Shown: positions 16,636 through 25,772 of the stretch, piece by piece
How positions within the stretch are numbered: the first letter of the stretch is position 1
Layout of the letters: every line of letters starts with the position of its first letter
Origin: Planktotalea frisia
Lineage (GTDB): Bacteria > Pseudomonadota > Alphaproteobacteria > Rhodobacterales > Rhodobacteraceae
NCBI RefSeq assembly: GCF_001890925.1
Contig: NZ_MLCB01000142.1
Span: forward strand, 1-33,571
Length of the DNA: 33,571 nucleotides
Direction: 5' to 3'
Position numbers and translations under genes: made by a program
Notes under the pieces: model-generated
What the model was told of the DNA's origin: nothing
What the model saw: only the letters and a program-made list of their open reading frames with translations
Databases searched by the model: none

Positions 16636-16926
16636 TTAGCTCAGCACTGCGCCAAGTTTCATTGCCATACCCATATCGCCATCGACAGAGAGCTTGCCAG
16701 ACATGAAAGCCGCCGTTGCGTTCTGTTCACCCTCAAGAATGGCCTGAAACGTGTCCGCATCCGCAGTCAACGTCACGTCCGCTTCTGCATCAGACGCCGA
16801 TGCGCCTGTTTCGTCAATACGAACAGCGCCTTCGCCTTCGATTTCGAACTTTGCGCTGCCATCAAATGCGGCATCTGCCAGTTTTTCGTTCAGTGCTATC
16901 ACTGCTGCATTAATAATATCGCTCAT
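16636..16926 (-). CDS. SCP2 sterol-carrier-type lipid-binding protein
   Basis: A 96-residue single SCP2 domain. The pattern A-K-F-E-I-E-G-x-G, R-I-D-E, D-V-T-L-T-A-D-A-D-T-F, A-x-x-x-G-K-L-S-V-D-G-D-M-G-M-A-M-K-L-G is characteristic. SCP2 domains bind lipids such as fatty acyl-CoA in a hydrophobic tunnel. Cytoplasmic, no signal. The ribosome site is CGGAG eight bases upstream of ATG 16926. First gene of the probable minus-strand operon that leads to the hydrolase, exonuclease and ligase. Divergent from the TPR gene, with under 100 bases between. Confidence 0.93.
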   Translation of the reverse strand: MSDIINAAVIALNEKLADAAFDGSAKFEIEGEGAVRIDETGASASDAEADVTLTADADTFQAILEGEQNATAAFMSGKLSVDGDMGMAMKLGAVLS

Positions 16927-17010
16927 CTTGCTCTCCGCTTCGTTATCTCATTGCATCTGGCATCTCGCCATTCATGCGCTACACTCTCACATATGAGAGC
17001 GATAAATCAC

Positions 17011-17616
17011 ATGCGCAAACCTTACCTTGCGGCACACTCACGTAAACTTGGCGTGATGCTTTTGGCTGCGCTCTTGATGCTGGCAGTCGCCTACGGCGGT
17101 GTCGCCGGCGCACAAGAGCTCCCTGAGCAAAATGAAGCGGAAATAAACGCGCAAGTGCTTCTTGAAAAATTACGCGACGCTTCTGAAGGGGACGCCGCTA
17201 AAATAGCCACCCAAATCAAGCGGGCCTGGGCGCGCTCTGGGTCCGCGTCGGCTGATTTGTTGTTGAAACGTGGCCGCGACGCACTTCAAGCGAAGAAACC
17301 CAAAGTTGCGATAGAGCATCTCACAGCTCTGACAGATCACGCGCCTGACTTCGCCGAAGGCTGGCACATGCGCGCCAGTGCGCTTTATCAACAGCAGTTG
17401 TATGGCCCTGCTTTGGATGATCTTGAGAAGACGCTGGCGCTAAACCCGAACCATTTCGAGGCGATCCAAGGTCTGGGTGCAATTTTCGAGCAACTCGGCG
17501 ATCCGATGCGCGCATATGAAGTCTACGAGCAAGTTCTGACTATACATCCGCATCATGCAGACGTACTCGAAGCAATGGAGCGGTTAGAGACGCAAGTCAA
17601 AGGTCCCGCCCTCTAA
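17011..17616 (+). CDS. TPR-repeat periplasmic protein
   Basis: A 201-residue exported protein. A signal peptide with a basic start (R-K-L-G) and hydrophobic run (about 15-34, ending in A-G-A-Q) leads into a helical domain with tetratricopeptide repeats from about residue 80 to 187. Recognisable repeat parts include L-L-L-K-R-G-R-D-A-L-Q-A-K-K, A-E-G-W-H-M-R-A-S-A-L-Y and A-x-x-D-L-E-K-x-L-A-L-N-P. TPR proteins hold partners together, often in envelope assembly. Start uncertain: ATG 16993 (six residues longer) has no ribosome site, while ATG 17011 has a weak GAGAG 11-15 bases upstream. It is followed after 24 bases by the helicase. Confidence 0.82.
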   Translation: MRKPYLAAHSRKLGVMLLAALLMLAVAYGGVAGAQELPEQNEAEINAQVLLEKLRDASEGDAAKIATQIKRAWARSGSASADLLLKRGRDALQAKKPKVAIEHLTALTDHAPDFAEGWHMRASALYQQQLYGPALDDLEKTLALNPNHFEAIQGLGAIFEQLGDPMRAYEVYEQVLTIHPHHADVLEAMERLETQVKGPAL

Positions 17617-17640
17617 TTTTATATCGAGTTTGGGGCAGGT

Positions 17641-20373
17641 ATGGCCGCGCAATCACGCATCATCGCGGTTCTTGGGCCGACCAATACGGGCAAAACCACC
17701 TACGCGATCGAGCGTATGTTGGCGCATCGCACTGGCGTGATTGGTCTGCCTTTGCGCCTGCTCGCACGCGAAGTTTATGACCGCATTGTCGCGTTGCGTG
17801 GGCCATCAGTTGTGGCTCTGGTCACAGGTGAAGAGCGTATCGTTCCGCCGCGCACGCAATATTGGGTGTGCACTGTTGAAGCGATGCCGCAGGGCATGGG
17901 GGCTGATTTCCTAGCCGTCGACGAAATCCAGCTTTGCGCCGATCCCGAGCGCGGGCATGTTTTTACCGAACGATTGCTCAGCGCACGGGGCCTGCAAGAG
18001 ACGCTTTTCATGGGTGCGGACACAATGCGTGGCCCGATCCAATCCTTGATTCCCGACGCTCAGTTTGTTGCGCGAGAGCGCATGAGCCAGCTTGCTTATT
18101 CCGGCCCTAAAAAGATTTCGCGCATGCGTCCGCGCAGCGCAATCGTTGGGTTTTCCGTCGAAAACGTCTACGCCATTGCCGAATTGATCCGCCGCCAAAA
18201 GGGCGGTGCAGCGGTTGTTATGGGTGCACTTTCTCCGCGAACGCGCAACGCGCAGGTCGAGATGTATCAAAACGGGGACGTAGATTTTCTAGTGGCGACC
18301 GATGCGATTGGCATGGGGCTTAATCTTGATATTGATCACGTCGCGTTCTCGTCTCTCAGTAAGTTTGATGGCCAACGCATGCGGCCTCTCATGGCCAACG
18401 AGCTTGCTCAAATCGCAGGTCGGGCAGGGCGCGGGATGAAGCCGGGTACGTTTGGTGTCACTGGCGAAGCACCTGCGCTGCATGATGAACTCGCACGCGC
18501 CATCACGGAACATCGTTTTCAACCTGTCGGCAAACTCCAATGGCGTAACCCGAAACTGCAAATGGGTCGCCTTGATGCGCTGATCGCGTCGCTGGAACAG
18601 CCTAGTCACGATGATCGCTTGGTGAAATCGCGCGAAGCAGATGATTTGCGTGTCTTGAAAACCCTTGCGGGTGAGGCTGAAGTCTCTGCGCGCGCAAGCG
18701 ACGCTAAATCAGTGCAGCTTTTGTGGGACGTGTGCCGCGTGCCTGACTTTCGCGGCATTAGCAATTCCGAACACGCCAACCTGTTAGAGGGCATTTTCAA
18801 CTACCTGCACGAATCCGGCCGCATCCCCGATGACTGGCTCGCGCGTCAGATCAAGCGCATTGATCGAGTGGAGGGGGATATTGACACGCTCTCCAAACGG
18901 CTCGCGTTTATTCGCACTTGGACCTACGTGGCGCAGCGTTCTGGTTGGACAAATGACGAAAATCATTGGCGTTCTCAGACGCGCGCTGTAGAAGACCGCT
19001 TGTCAGATGCGCTGCACGAGCGTTTGACCCAAAGATTTGTGGACCGGCGCACATCCGTGCTTTTGCGCCGGCTCAAACAAAAGGAGGCCCTTTTGGCCGA
19101 AGTGAACGATAAAGGTGAAGTGACCGTCGAAGGTGAATTCGTGGGTCGCTTGGAAGGTTTCCGTTTCTCGCAGGATAAGTCTGCGAGCGGGAATGAGGAA
19201 AAGACATTGCGCGCTGCGTCTGTGGCGGCTCTGACCCCACATTTCCATCTGCGCGCGGACCGTTTTTATAACGCTCCTGATACAGAGATCGATTTTACCG
19301 AGCAAGGCGGCCTCATGTGGGGCGAATACGCTGTTGGTAAGCTGGTCACTGGTCCAGAGGCGCTGAAACCGCAGGTTCAAGCCTTTGTCGATGACGAAGC
19401 TGGCACCGACGTGATCGAAAAGGTCACGCGCCGTTTGCAGCACTTCATTGATCGCAAGATTGCCTTGCATATGGAACCTTTGCTGAACCTTCAGCGCGAT
19501 GAAGAGCTCTCCGGCATGGCGCGCGGATTTGGGTTCCGTTTGATCGAGAACATGGGTCTCGTTGCGCGTTCTGACGTCGCAGAAGATGTCAAAGCGCTGG
19601 ATCAAGACGCACGCGGTGCGCTGCGTAAGCACGGCATCCGTTTTGGTCAGTTCACGATATTTATGCCTTTGCTTCTGAAACCAGCCCCCACGCGACTGCG
19701 TTTGGTGTTGTGGTCTTTGGCGTCAAGTCTTCAAGAATTCCCGGAATCGCCCCCCCCGGGTTTGGTCACAGTTCCATCCGATGAACATGCCCCTGCGGGT
19801 TACCATTTGATGTCAGGCTACCGCGCTGCGGGTGCACGCGCGATTCGCATCGACATGCTAGAACGCCTTGCAGATATGTTGCGCTCTGAGGACAGCCGTG
19901 GTGGGTTTGAAGGCAAAGCCGACATGCTCTCTATCACAGGCATGACGCTGGAGCAATTTTCGGATCTTATGCAAGGTCTTGGCTACAATGCCGAAAAGGG
20001 CGAGCGCGAGAAGGTGAAAGTGGCACCCGCCGTGAAGCCGGATGAGACCGCCAAGGTCGAAGACGCGCCAGTTGAAGCGACCGAAGTACCTGCGGCTGAA
20101 GCACCTGCTGAGGAAGCACCCAAAGAAGAAACGCCGCCCGAGATGGAGGTCTTTTACACCTTCACATGGGGCCGTGCGCGTCAGCAAAAGCACGCGGACA
20201 GCCGTCCTCGTAAGCAAGGCGGTGCTCCCAAAGGCAAGGGTAAGCCACGTGGGAAACCTCAAGCGGGTGGCAACAAGGCGCAAAATTTCTCGGCGCGCCC
20301 ACCCAAGGCTGAGAAAAAGATCGATCCTGACAATCCGTTTGCAGCAGCGCTGGCAGGATTTGGAAAAAAGTGA
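17641..20373 (+). CDS. SUV3-like superfamily 2 RNA helicase
   Basis: A 910-residue helicase. Walker A is G-P-T-N-T-G-K-T (12-19), motif II is D-E-I-Q (94-97) rather than DEAD, and motif VI is Q-I-A-G-R-A-G-R-G (257-265). Together with A-V-V-M-G-A-L-S-P and G-M-G-L-N-L-D these mark the SUV3/degradosome branch, whose mitochondrial relative partners with an RNase to unwind and degrade RNA. The core ends by about residue 330; a long middle region and an acidic Ala/Pro/Glu stretch (about 790-840) lead to a Lys/Gly/Pro-rich basic tail that may bind RNA. The stop overlaps the GTG of the S4 gene by four bases. Likely acts in RNA turnover or ribosome biogenesis; the exact partner is unknown. Confidence 0.92.
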   Translation: MAAQSRIIAVLGPTNTGKTTYAIERMLAHRTGVIGLPLRLLAREVYDRIVALRGPSVVALVTGEERIVPPRTQYWVCTVEAMPQGMGADFLAVDEIQLCADPERGHVFTERLLSARGLQETLFMGADTMRGPIQSLIPDAQFVARERMSQLAYSGPKKISRMRPRSAIVGFSVENVYAIAELIRRQKGGAAVVMGALSPRTRNAQVEMYQNGDVDFLVATDAIGMGLNLDIDHVAFSSLSKFDGQRMRPLMANELAQIAGRAGRGMKPGTFGVTGEAPALHDELARAITEHRFQPVGKLQWRNPKLQMGRLDALIASLEQPSHDDRLVKSREADDLRVLKTLAGEAEVSARASDAKSVQLLWDVCRVPDFRGISNSEHANLLEGIFNYLHESGRIPDDWLARQIKRIDRVEGDIDTLSKRLAFIRTWTYVAQRSGWTNDENHWRSQTRAVEDRLSDALHERLTQRFVDRRTSVLLRRLKQKEALLAEVNDKGEVTVEGEFVGRLEGFRFSQDKSASGNEEKTLRAASVAALTPHFHLRADRFYNAPDTEIDFTEQGGLMWGEYAVGKLVTGPEALKPQVQAFVDDEAGTDVIEKVTRRLQHFIDRKIALHMEPLLNLQRDEELSGMARGFGFRLIENMGLVARSDVAEDVKALDQDARGALRKHGIRFGQFTIFMPLLLKPAPTRLRLVLWSLASSLQEFPESPPPGLVTVPSDEHAPAGYHLMSGYRAAGARAIRIDMLERLADMLRSEDSRGGFEGKADMLSITGMTLEQFSDLMQGLGYNAEKGEREKVKVAPAVKPDETAKVEDAPVEATEVPAAEAPAEEAPKEETPPEMEVFYTFTWGRARQQKHADSRPRKQGGAPKGKGKPRGKPQAGGNKAQNFSARPPKAEKKIDPDNPFAAALAGFGKK

Positions 20374-20744
20374 GCGAAGCAGCTGAAAAGCTGCGCGCCG
20401 ACAAATGGCTCTGGCAGGCGCGGTTCTTTAAGACCCGTAGCCTGTCGGCCAAACTTATCACCGGATCGCACCTGCGGGTGAATAGCGACAAGGTGGTCAA
20501 AGCGTCTGCCACGGTGAAGGTTGGCGACGTTCTCACATTCCCCCAAGGCAATCACATTCGCGTTATTCAAATCGATGGTATTGGCACGCGTCGTGGCCCT
20601 GCTATTGAAGCGCAGGCGCTCTATACCGATCTCAGCCCACCGCAACCGCGCGATATTGGCAAACCCTACGCAGAACGCGGCGGACGTCCAAGCAAAGCAG
20701 ATCGCAAACTTGGCGCGCAAATCAAACGCGGAGAGCTTGAATGA
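20370..20744 (+). CDS. S4-domain RNA-binding protein (Hsp15-like)
   Basis: A 124-residue protein with one S4 RNA-binding domain (about 8-70): R-A-D-K-W-L-W-Q-A-R-F-F-K-T-R-S-L, then G-x-x-x-R-V-N-S-D-K-V-V-K, then V-G-D-V-L-T-F. The tail is basic (G-G-R-P-S-K-A-D-R-K). In E. coli, Hsp15 binds stalled 50S subunits carrying nascent chains. The start is GTG at 20370 inside the helicase stop, so translation is coupled. The helicase / S4 / FdxA / CarD order is one I know to recur in Alphaproteobacteria. Confidence 0.93.
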   Translation: MSEAAEKLRADKWLWQARFFKTRSLSAKLITGSHLRVNSDKVVKASATVKVGDVLTFPQGNHIRVIQIDGIGTRRGPAIEAQALYTDLSPPQPRDIGKPYAERGGRPSKADRKLGAQIKRGELE

Positions 20745-20792
20745 TCGCGGTTCTTGGATTAGCAAGTCCGCAACTCCATTGAGGCACCTCTT

Positions 20793-21131
20793 ATGACCTA
20801 CATTGTCAACGACAGCTGCATTGCTTGCAAATACACCGACTGCGTCGAAGTTTGTCCTGTGGACTGCTTCTATGAGGGTGAAAACATGTTGGTGATTCAC
20901 CCGGATGAATGCATCGACTGTGGTGTGTGCGAGCCTGAATGCCCTGCTGATGCGATCCGTCCGGACACAGAGCCTGACATGGAAAAATGGGTTGAGTTCA
21001 ACCGTAAGTACTCCGAGTTTTGGCCTGTCATCATCACCAAGAAAGACCCGCTTCCCGAAGCAGACGATCGTGACGGCGAAGAGGGCAAGTTAGAAAAGTA
21101 TTTCTCTGAACAGCCGGGTGAGGGCGGTTAA
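20793..21131 (+). CDS. fdxA: Ferredoxin FdxA (7Fe-8S type)
   Basis: A 112-residue seven-iron ferredoxin. The first cluster motif is [14 protein letters not shown], the second is [12 protein letters not shown], giving a 3Fe-4S and a 4Fe-4S cluster as in FdxA of other Alphaproteobacteria. It carries electrons in the cytoplasm at low potential; its partner here is unknown. The tail (about 75-112) is acidic. It begins 48 bases after the S4 gene with GAGGCACCTCTT ahead of the ATG and ends before the terminator at 21161-21187. Confidence 0.95.
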   Translation: MTYIVNDSCIACKYTDCVEVCPVDCFYEGENMLVIHPDECIDCGVCEPECPADAIRPDTEPDMEKWVEFNRKYSEFWPVIITKKDPLPEADDRDGEEGKLEKYFSEQPGEGG

Positions 21132-21160
21132 TCTGCCCCGAATCACTTGCTGTTGATTTG

Positions 21161-21187
21161 AAAGGGTGCCCCTGCGGCACCTTTTTG
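21161..21187 (+). terminator. Intrinsic terminator after fdxA
   Basis: Stem AAAG-G-GTGCC (21161-21170, one bulged G) pairs with GGCACCTTT, loop CCTGC, followed by a T-run (five T). Placed 30 bases after fdxA. Confidence 0.75.
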
Positions 21188-21190
21188 CGT

Positions 21191-21426
21191 TTACCCATAA
21201 GGCCTTGGGGTTTCAGCCTCATTAAGTGCGTTCAGATGCACCTCTGGCGAGGGGGGTAAATTTGTGTTATGGTGCATACCAGATGATGAATGATTGCCTG
21301 ACACTGATCTGTTTCTGCCCACCCGCGAAATAGCATTTACACATGAAGCGTACCGCGCTGGCCGTTTGCCTGCGCGCTTCTTTTTGTTGTGTCCTGTGAT
21401 CCTAAATGAGCTGAGGATAGCCCATA
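21191..21426. other. Leader region upstream of carD
   Basis: About 235 bases without a credible protein gene. It holds a short inverted repeat (TGGTGCATACCA near 21268-21281) and, nearer carD, a hairpin with a T-run at 21345-21389. A tiny frame from 21343 (18 codons, ATG...TGA) overlaps that hairpin; no ribosome site supports it. Confidence 0.5.
21345..21389 (+). terminator. Hairpin with T-run in carD leader, attenuator or small RNA end
   Basis: GAAGCG (21345-21350) pairs with CGCTTC (21375-21380); the inside can extend with a GCGC pair around a bulge, and TTTTTGTTG follows directly. It has the form of an intrinsic terminator but lies 38 bases before the carD ATG and more than 150 bases after the fdxA terminator, so it either ends a small transcript or attenuates carD. 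Confidence 0.5.
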
Positions 21427-21951
21427 ATGAGTAAGTCAAAGAAACTTGATTTTAGCGTCAACGAATTTGTTGTGTACCCTGCCCATGGCGTTGGCAAAGT
21501 GGTATCCGTCGAAGAGCAAGAGGTCGCAGACGTGAAACTCGAGCTTTATGTGATCGCGTTTGAAAAAGACAAAATGACCCTGCGCGTTCCGACTCATAAG
21601 GCAATCGATATTGGCATGCGCTCGCTCAGCACCGGCGACGAAGTTGCACACGCTATGAAGACGCTCAAAGGCAAAGCCAAAGTGAAACGCGCTATGTGGT
21701 CTCGCCGCGCGCAAGAATATGAGCAAAAGATCAACTCTGGCGATCTCATCGCGATTGCCGAAGTCGTGCGCGATTTACACCGCACGGACGATCAGCGTGA
21801 GCAAAGCTATTCTGAGCGTCAGCTTTATGAAGCAGCGCTTGAGCGTTTGACCCGTGAATTCGGTGCTGTTCAAGGTGGCGACGAAGACGGTGCTGCACGT
21901 CAGATTACTGACGTTTTGATGTCCCGAGTGGTTGCCGCGCCCGCTGCATAA
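21427..21951 (+). CDS. carD: CarD family transcriptional regulator
   Basis: A 174-residue CarD/CdnL protein. The N-terminal RNA polymerase interaction domain (about 8-65) shows F-V-V-Y-P-A-H-G-V-G-K-V, then L-Y-V-I-A-F-E-K-D-K-M-T-L-R-V-P and the I-G-M-R-S-L-S turn; the C-terminal helical domain (about 70-165) contains the W-S-R-R-A-Q-E-Y motif that in relatives contacts the promoter. CarD stabilises open complexes at rRNA and other promoters. AGGA lies 10 bases before the ATG. Single gene with its own terminator, and a leader that carries a terminator-like hairpin. Confidence 0.95.
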   Translation: MSKSKKLDFSVNEFVVYPAHGVGKVVSVEEQEVADVKLELYVIAFEKDKMTLRVPTHKAIDIGMRSLSTGDEVAHAMKTLKGKAKVKRAMWSRRAQEYEQKINSGDLIAIAEVVRDLHRTDDQREQSYSERQLYEAALERLTREFGAVQGGDEDGAARQITDVLMSRVVAAPAA

Positions 21952-21981
21952 GCGGGCCAGCCCATGACGGGAAGACGAAAG

Positions 21982-22012
21982 ACCGCGCTTTTGGGAGGAA
22001 GCGCGGTTTTTC
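21982..22012 (+). terminator. Intrinsic terminator of carD
   Basis: A 9-bp perfect stem (ACCGCGCTT at 21982-21990, AAGCGCGGT at 21999-22007), 8-base loop, then TTTTTCT. It lies about 30 bases after the carD stop. Confidence 0.88.
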
Positions 22013-22033
22013 TATTTTGAGCGTTTCACCTGG

Positions 22034-22831
22034 CTAACTCGCAAGCACGGCAAGCAAAAGCGCCACTTCGCAAATTTGCTGACTGGCCCCACAAACATCG
22101 CCGGTTTGTCCACCAATCTTTGCGCGTGCCAACCTGACACAAACTAAAGTCGTGATAATTGCGACCAACACCAGTGCAAGGCCAAACAGGCCGAAACCCA
22201 TTCCCAAAGCGACGGCCCCAATACTTGCCGCGATTTGCGCGGAATTTGCGTTGACGCGACCAACAGATTTCGAAAGCCCTGTGTCGCGGGCATGGGGCAA
22301 CATGGTCATCACCGCTGGCATGACCGCGCGCGACGCAACGTGGATCGCGATCAATGGCAACACCCAACTATCCCAACGCAACATTTCCCAGATGACACCA
22401 AAGCGAAGCCCCATCGTAACCAGCAAAGCCAAAACACCATAGGTGCCGATTTGGCTGTCTTTCATGATCTTCAGGCGCATCGCAGGATCCCAGCCACCCC
22501 AGAATCCGTCTGCGCAATCGCCTAAGCCATCTTCATGCATGGCTCCAGTGACAATAATTCCCGTCGCGAGCGCAAAAGTCGCAGCGCACCAAAGCGGCAA
22601 GCCAATCCAAAGCGCGACCTGTGCTGCAATGCAGGCCAAAAGCCCTGTGACGACGCCGACCAAAGGATAGGCCCAAGCCGCCCGCGCGCTGTACGCATAG
22701 GCGTCATCATCCAGCTTGATCGGGAGCCGCGTCAGCAAACTGAGTGCGACTAAAGTATCTTTGAACAGGTCGTTTTGAGGTGCCAAAAGCGTCGTTCCTA
22801 CCTTGTCACGGATGCGACTTTTGTTAAACAT
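22034..22831 (-). CDS. cobS: Adenosylcobinamide-GDP ribazoletransferase (cobalamin synthase)
   Basis: A 265-residue integral membrane enzyme that joins alpha-ribazole (phosphate) to adenosylcobinamide-GDP, the last assembly step of vitamin B12. The diagnostic motif [15 protein letters not shown] (99-113) binds the metal and GDP moiety; later hydrophobic segments are membrane helices. ATG 22831 begins with M-F-N-K-S and has GCAGG about 10 bases upstream. The frame stays open further on the same strand to 23620, but that stretch is the antisense of cobT and not protein-like. Divergent from cobT. Confidence 0.95.
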   Translation of the reverse strand: MFNKSRIRDKVGTTLLAPQNDLFKDTLVALSLLTRLPIKLDDDAYAYSARAAWAYPLVGVVTGLLACIAAQVALWIGLPLWCAATFALATGIIVTGAMHEDGLGDCADGFWGGWDPAMRLKIMKDSQIGTYGVLALLVTMGLRFGVIWEMLRWDSWVLPLIAIHVASRAVMPAVMTMLPHARDTGLSKSVGRVNANSAQIAASIGAVALGMGFGLFGLALVLVAIITTLVCVRLARAKIGGQTGDVCGASQQICEVALLLAVLAS

Positions 22832-22865
22832 ACAAGCATACCTGCTTACAATGAAAGAGCTGATC

Positions 22866-23873
22866 ATGAGTGCATTTTCTTCCCTCTCCGAGTTTCGCAC
22901 GCTACTTGCCGCGATGCCCTCGATCGACCAAAATGCGATGAGCGGCGCACAAGAGCGCAACGGCCAACTGACCAAACCTCCTGGTGCGCTTGGCCGTTTG
23001 GAAGAGCTAGCGATCTGGTATGGCGGCTGGCGCGGCACGGATCGTCCACGCGTTGGAAAGCGGCAAGTGATTGTTTTCGCAGGCAACCACGGTGTGACGG
23101 CGCAAGGCGTATCCGCTTTTCCAGCAGAAGTGACGGTGCAAATGGTTGCCAATTTTGAACATGGCGGCGCAGCTGTGAACCAGTTGAGCCGTGTGGCAGG
23201 TGCCGAGATGAGCGTACATGCGCTCGATCTCGACACGCCAACGGCGGATTTCACCAAAGACGCCGCAATGTCCGAGGCAGAGGTGGTCGCAGCACTCAAA
23301 ACAGGTTGGGACGCGGTCGATTCCGACACCGAATTGCTTGTTGTTGGCGAAATGGGCATCGGCAACACAACATCCGCCGCCGCAATCGCCACTGCGCTTT
23401 TCGGCGGCGATGCAAGCGAGTGGACAGGGCGCGGAACTGGCGTCGATGATACCGGGTTAAGCAATAAAACGCGGGTTGTGTCCGAGGGCGCTGCTTTGCA
23501 CGCAAGTGATGATGCGCTTGAGATTCTGCGCTGCCTTGGGGGTCGTGAATTGGCGGCGATGGCAGGCGCAATTGCGAGTGCACGCGCCAAACGCATTCCT
23601 GTGATTATGGACGGTTTCATCTGTACTGCTGCTGCGGCCTGCCTTGCGCAAGCTCAAGATGGTGCGCTTGATCACGTGGTTGCTGGGCATCTCAGCCAAG
23701 AGGGCGCGCATGGCAAGCTATTGGCCGCACTTGATAAAACGCCGCTATTATCCCTTGATATGCGTCTTGGCGAGGGCTCTGGCGCGACGCTTGCAATTAA
23801 CATCCTTGTGGCTGCTGTGGAGTGTCATTCAGGCATGGCAACCTTTGCCGAAGCGGGTGTCGCCGCTGGCTAA
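22866..23873 (+). CDS. cobT: Nicotinate-nucleotide-dimethylbenzimidazole phosphoribosyltransferase
   Basis: A 335-residue enzyme that makes alpha-ribazole 5'-phosphate from dimethylbenzimidazole and nicotinate mononucleotide, feeding CobS. Signatures: K-P-P-G-A-L-G-R-L (37-45), F-A-G-N-H-G-V (71-77), [11 protein letters not shown] (161-171) and R-L-G-E303-G-S-G-A, where the Glu is the catalytic base. ATG 22866 is preferred to an upstream start at 22803 because conserved sequence begins soon after and AAAGAG lies upstream. Only 34 bases separate the cobT and cobS start codons. At its 3' end it overlaps the convergent antiporter gene by four bases. Confidence 0.95.
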   Translation: MSAFSSLSEFRTLLAAMPSIDQNAMSGAQERNGQLTKPPGALGRLEELAIWYGGWRGTDRPRVGKRQVIVFAGNHGVTAQGVSAFPAEVTVQMVANFEHGGAAVNQLSRVAGAEMSVHALDLDTPTADFTKDAAMSEAEVVAALKTGWDAVDSDTELLVVGEMGIGNTTSAAAIATALFGGDASEWTGRGTGVDDTGLSNKTRVVSEGAALHASDDALEILRCLGGRELAAMAGAIASARAKRIPVIMDGFICTAAAACLAQAQDGALDHVVAGHLSQEGAHGKLLAALDKTPLLSLDMRLGEGSGATLAINILVAAVECHSGMATFAEAGVAAG

Positions 23874-25747
23874 GTTTCAGAACGACGCGTTTCAAGTAAA
23901 GTAAGGAGCGAGGCTTCCAAGTCTCGTTCCAACTCTTTAGCGCGCGCCACATATGCTTCGTTTTCACCAGAGGCTATATCTGGGTCCCAAACCTGCGCAA
24001 GCTCGCGGATCGCGTGACGGTCATGCGCATAGAAAGTTTTCTCTGCTTCAGCAGCTTCAAACTCTGACAAACCAATATTCTCTAAAACGTAGCGACCTGC
24101 GCGCAGTGAGCTGTCAAACATCTCGCGCACAATGTCGTTCGCACCCGCTTGATAGAGCCGGAACACATCACTGCGATCGCCTGCGCGCGCAATGATGTGC
24201 AGATCGGGCCGTTCTTTGCGCGCATACCGCACCATTTTTAGCGCGGCATCGCGATCATCAAGCGCGATGACCAACACGCGCGCGTCCGCCAAACCTGCGG
24301 CGCGCAAGACGTCAGGGCGAGTCGGGTCCCCGTAAAACCCTTTAAATCCAAAGCGGCGCATCAGCTCAATCGTCTTGAGATCATGATCGAGAACAACTGT
24401 TTTGAATCCAGCAGACCCGACCAAACGGTTCACAATCTGCCCAAAACGACCAACACCAGCGATGATTACAAGGCCTTCTTCATTTACCACATCATGTTGA
24501 ATGTCTTGTAAATCGTTGCCGATGCGCTTGCCGATCACTTCCATCAAAATGAACAGTAGCGGTGTTATCAGCATCGAAAGCGCGATGATCAGTAAAATAC
24601 GTTCGGACAAGCCAATGGGGATGACGTTCTGCGCCACGGAAAACGCGGTCAGGATGAAGCCAAATTCACCCGCTTGCGCAAGACCAAGGGTGAACAGCCA
24701 ACGATCGCTGCCATAAAGTTTGAAGATATGCGAGAGCGCGTAAAGCACCAAACCTTTGACAAGGATCACCGCCAAAGTGGCCCCAAGGATCGCAGCGGGA
24801 TCACGTTCAAGCACCGCAAAATTAATGCCCGCACCGACGGTGATGAAAAATAAGCCCAGCAAAAGACCTTTGAAGGGCTCGATATCCGTCTCAAGCTCGT
24901 GGCGAAATTCAGAATTGGCAAGGACAACTCCGGCCAAAAATGCCCCCAAAGCAGGGGACAGGCCAACGAGCAGCATCAAGAACGAAATGCCGACAACAAT
25001 AAGCAAAGCGAGCGCGGTAAACATCTCGCGCAGATGGCTTGCATGGATGAAACGAAACACGGGGCGGGCAAGATAAACGCCTGCGAGAATGATTGCGCCG
25101 ATTACAGCCAATGTGACAAGGGTCACGCCCCAACCGGGCAGGTCGGCGACAAGACTAAGATTAATATGATCCGAGGCGTGCGCGTCGTTTGCATGGCGTT
25201 CGATCGAGCCGTCAGGATTAAGCGACAGCGCCTTGGGCAAGGCAAGCAGCGGCAAAAGAGCCAGCATTGGAATGACGGCGATATCCTGTGTCAACAAAAC
25301 CGAAAATGTCGAGCGCCCACCAGCCGTACGCATCAGCCCTTTTTCGGACAGCGTTTGCAGCACAATCGCAGTAGAAGAGAGTGCAAAGATCAAGCCGACG
25401 GCCAACGCAACCGACCAATAAAACCCGAATGCCATGGCACCACCCATGATCGCTACCGTCGTGAGCACAATTTGCAAGCCACCCAGTCCGATTAAGCGAT
25501 GTCGCATATCCCAAAGCGCGCGGGGCTCAAGTTCCAAACCAATCAAGAAGAGCATCATCACGACGCCAAATTCGGCAAAGTGTTGCAGGTCTTTCGTCTC
25601 TGCTCCGACGAGCCCTAAAAGTGGGCCAATCAATATGCCTGCGGCGAGATAGCCCAGCACCGAGCCAAGCCCCAAGCGCGCAGCCACAGGCACCGCGATG
25701 ACCGCAGCCCCGAGATAGATAGACGCAGAGTAGAGAAAACCTTCCAT
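23870..25747 (-). CDS. CPA2 family cation/proton antiporter with TrkA-N domain
   Basis: A 625-residue KefB/KefC-like antiporter. The first 400 residues form about 12-13 membrane helices, with the conserved G-L-E-L-E-P and the [11 protein letters not shown] segment of the exchanger. Residues from about 418 hold a TrkA-N (RCK) domain: [15 protein letters not shown] (Rossmann loop), L-D-H-D, and [10 protein letters not shown]. It likely moves K+ or Na+ out against protons, gated by a nucleotide or glutathione adduct. AAGGAA precedes the ATG at 25747. It follows the Lrp-type regulator by 25 bases, so the two may share a transcript. Confidence 0.93.
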   Translation of the reverse strand: MEGFLYSASIYLGAAVIAVPVAARLGLGSVLGYLAAGILIGPLLGLVGAETKDLQHFAEFGVVMMLFLIGLELEPRALWDMRHRLIGLGGLQIVLTTVAIMGGAMAFGFYWSVALAVGLIFALSSTAIVLQTLSEKGLMRTAGGRSTFSVLLTQDIAVIPMLALLPLLALPKALSLNPDGSIERHANDAHASDHINLSLVADLPGWGVTLVTLAVIGAIILAGVYLARPVFRFIHASHLREMFTALALLIVVGISFLMLLVGLSPALGAFLAGVVLANSEFRHELETDIEPFKGLLLGLFFITVGAGINFAVLERDPAAILGATLAVILVKGLVLYALSHIFKLYGSDRWLFTLGLAQAGEFGFILTAFSVAQNVIPIGLSERILLIIALSMLITPLLFILMEVIGKRIGNDLQDIQHDVVNEEGLVIIAGVGRFGQIVNRLVGSAGFKTVVLDHDLKTIELMRRFGFKGFYGDPTRPDVLRAAGLADARVLVIALDDRDAALKMVRYARKERPDLHIIARAGDRSDVFRLYQAGANDIVREMFDSSLRAGRYVLENIGLSEFEAAEAEKTFYAHDRHAIRELAQVWDPDIASGENEAYVARAKELERDLEASLLTLLETRRSET

Positions 25748-25772
25748 TCAAGTTCCTTTACGTTTGACGCAC

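Noticed and set aside
16081-17010. Upstream extension of the TPR frame
   Set aside because: The region is antisense to the hydrolase and SCP2 genes, with Arg/Cys-rich non-protein-like sequence; the signal peptide marks the real start near 17011.
21343-21399. Tiny open frame before carD as a leader peptide
   Set aside because: No ribosome site, and the frame is mostly explained by the hairpin.
22832-23620. Long minus-strand extension of the cobS frame across cobT
   Set aside because: It is rich in Ser, Ala, Pro and Thr without motifs, and lies opposite a clear cobT. Open antisense frames are common in DNA of this composition.
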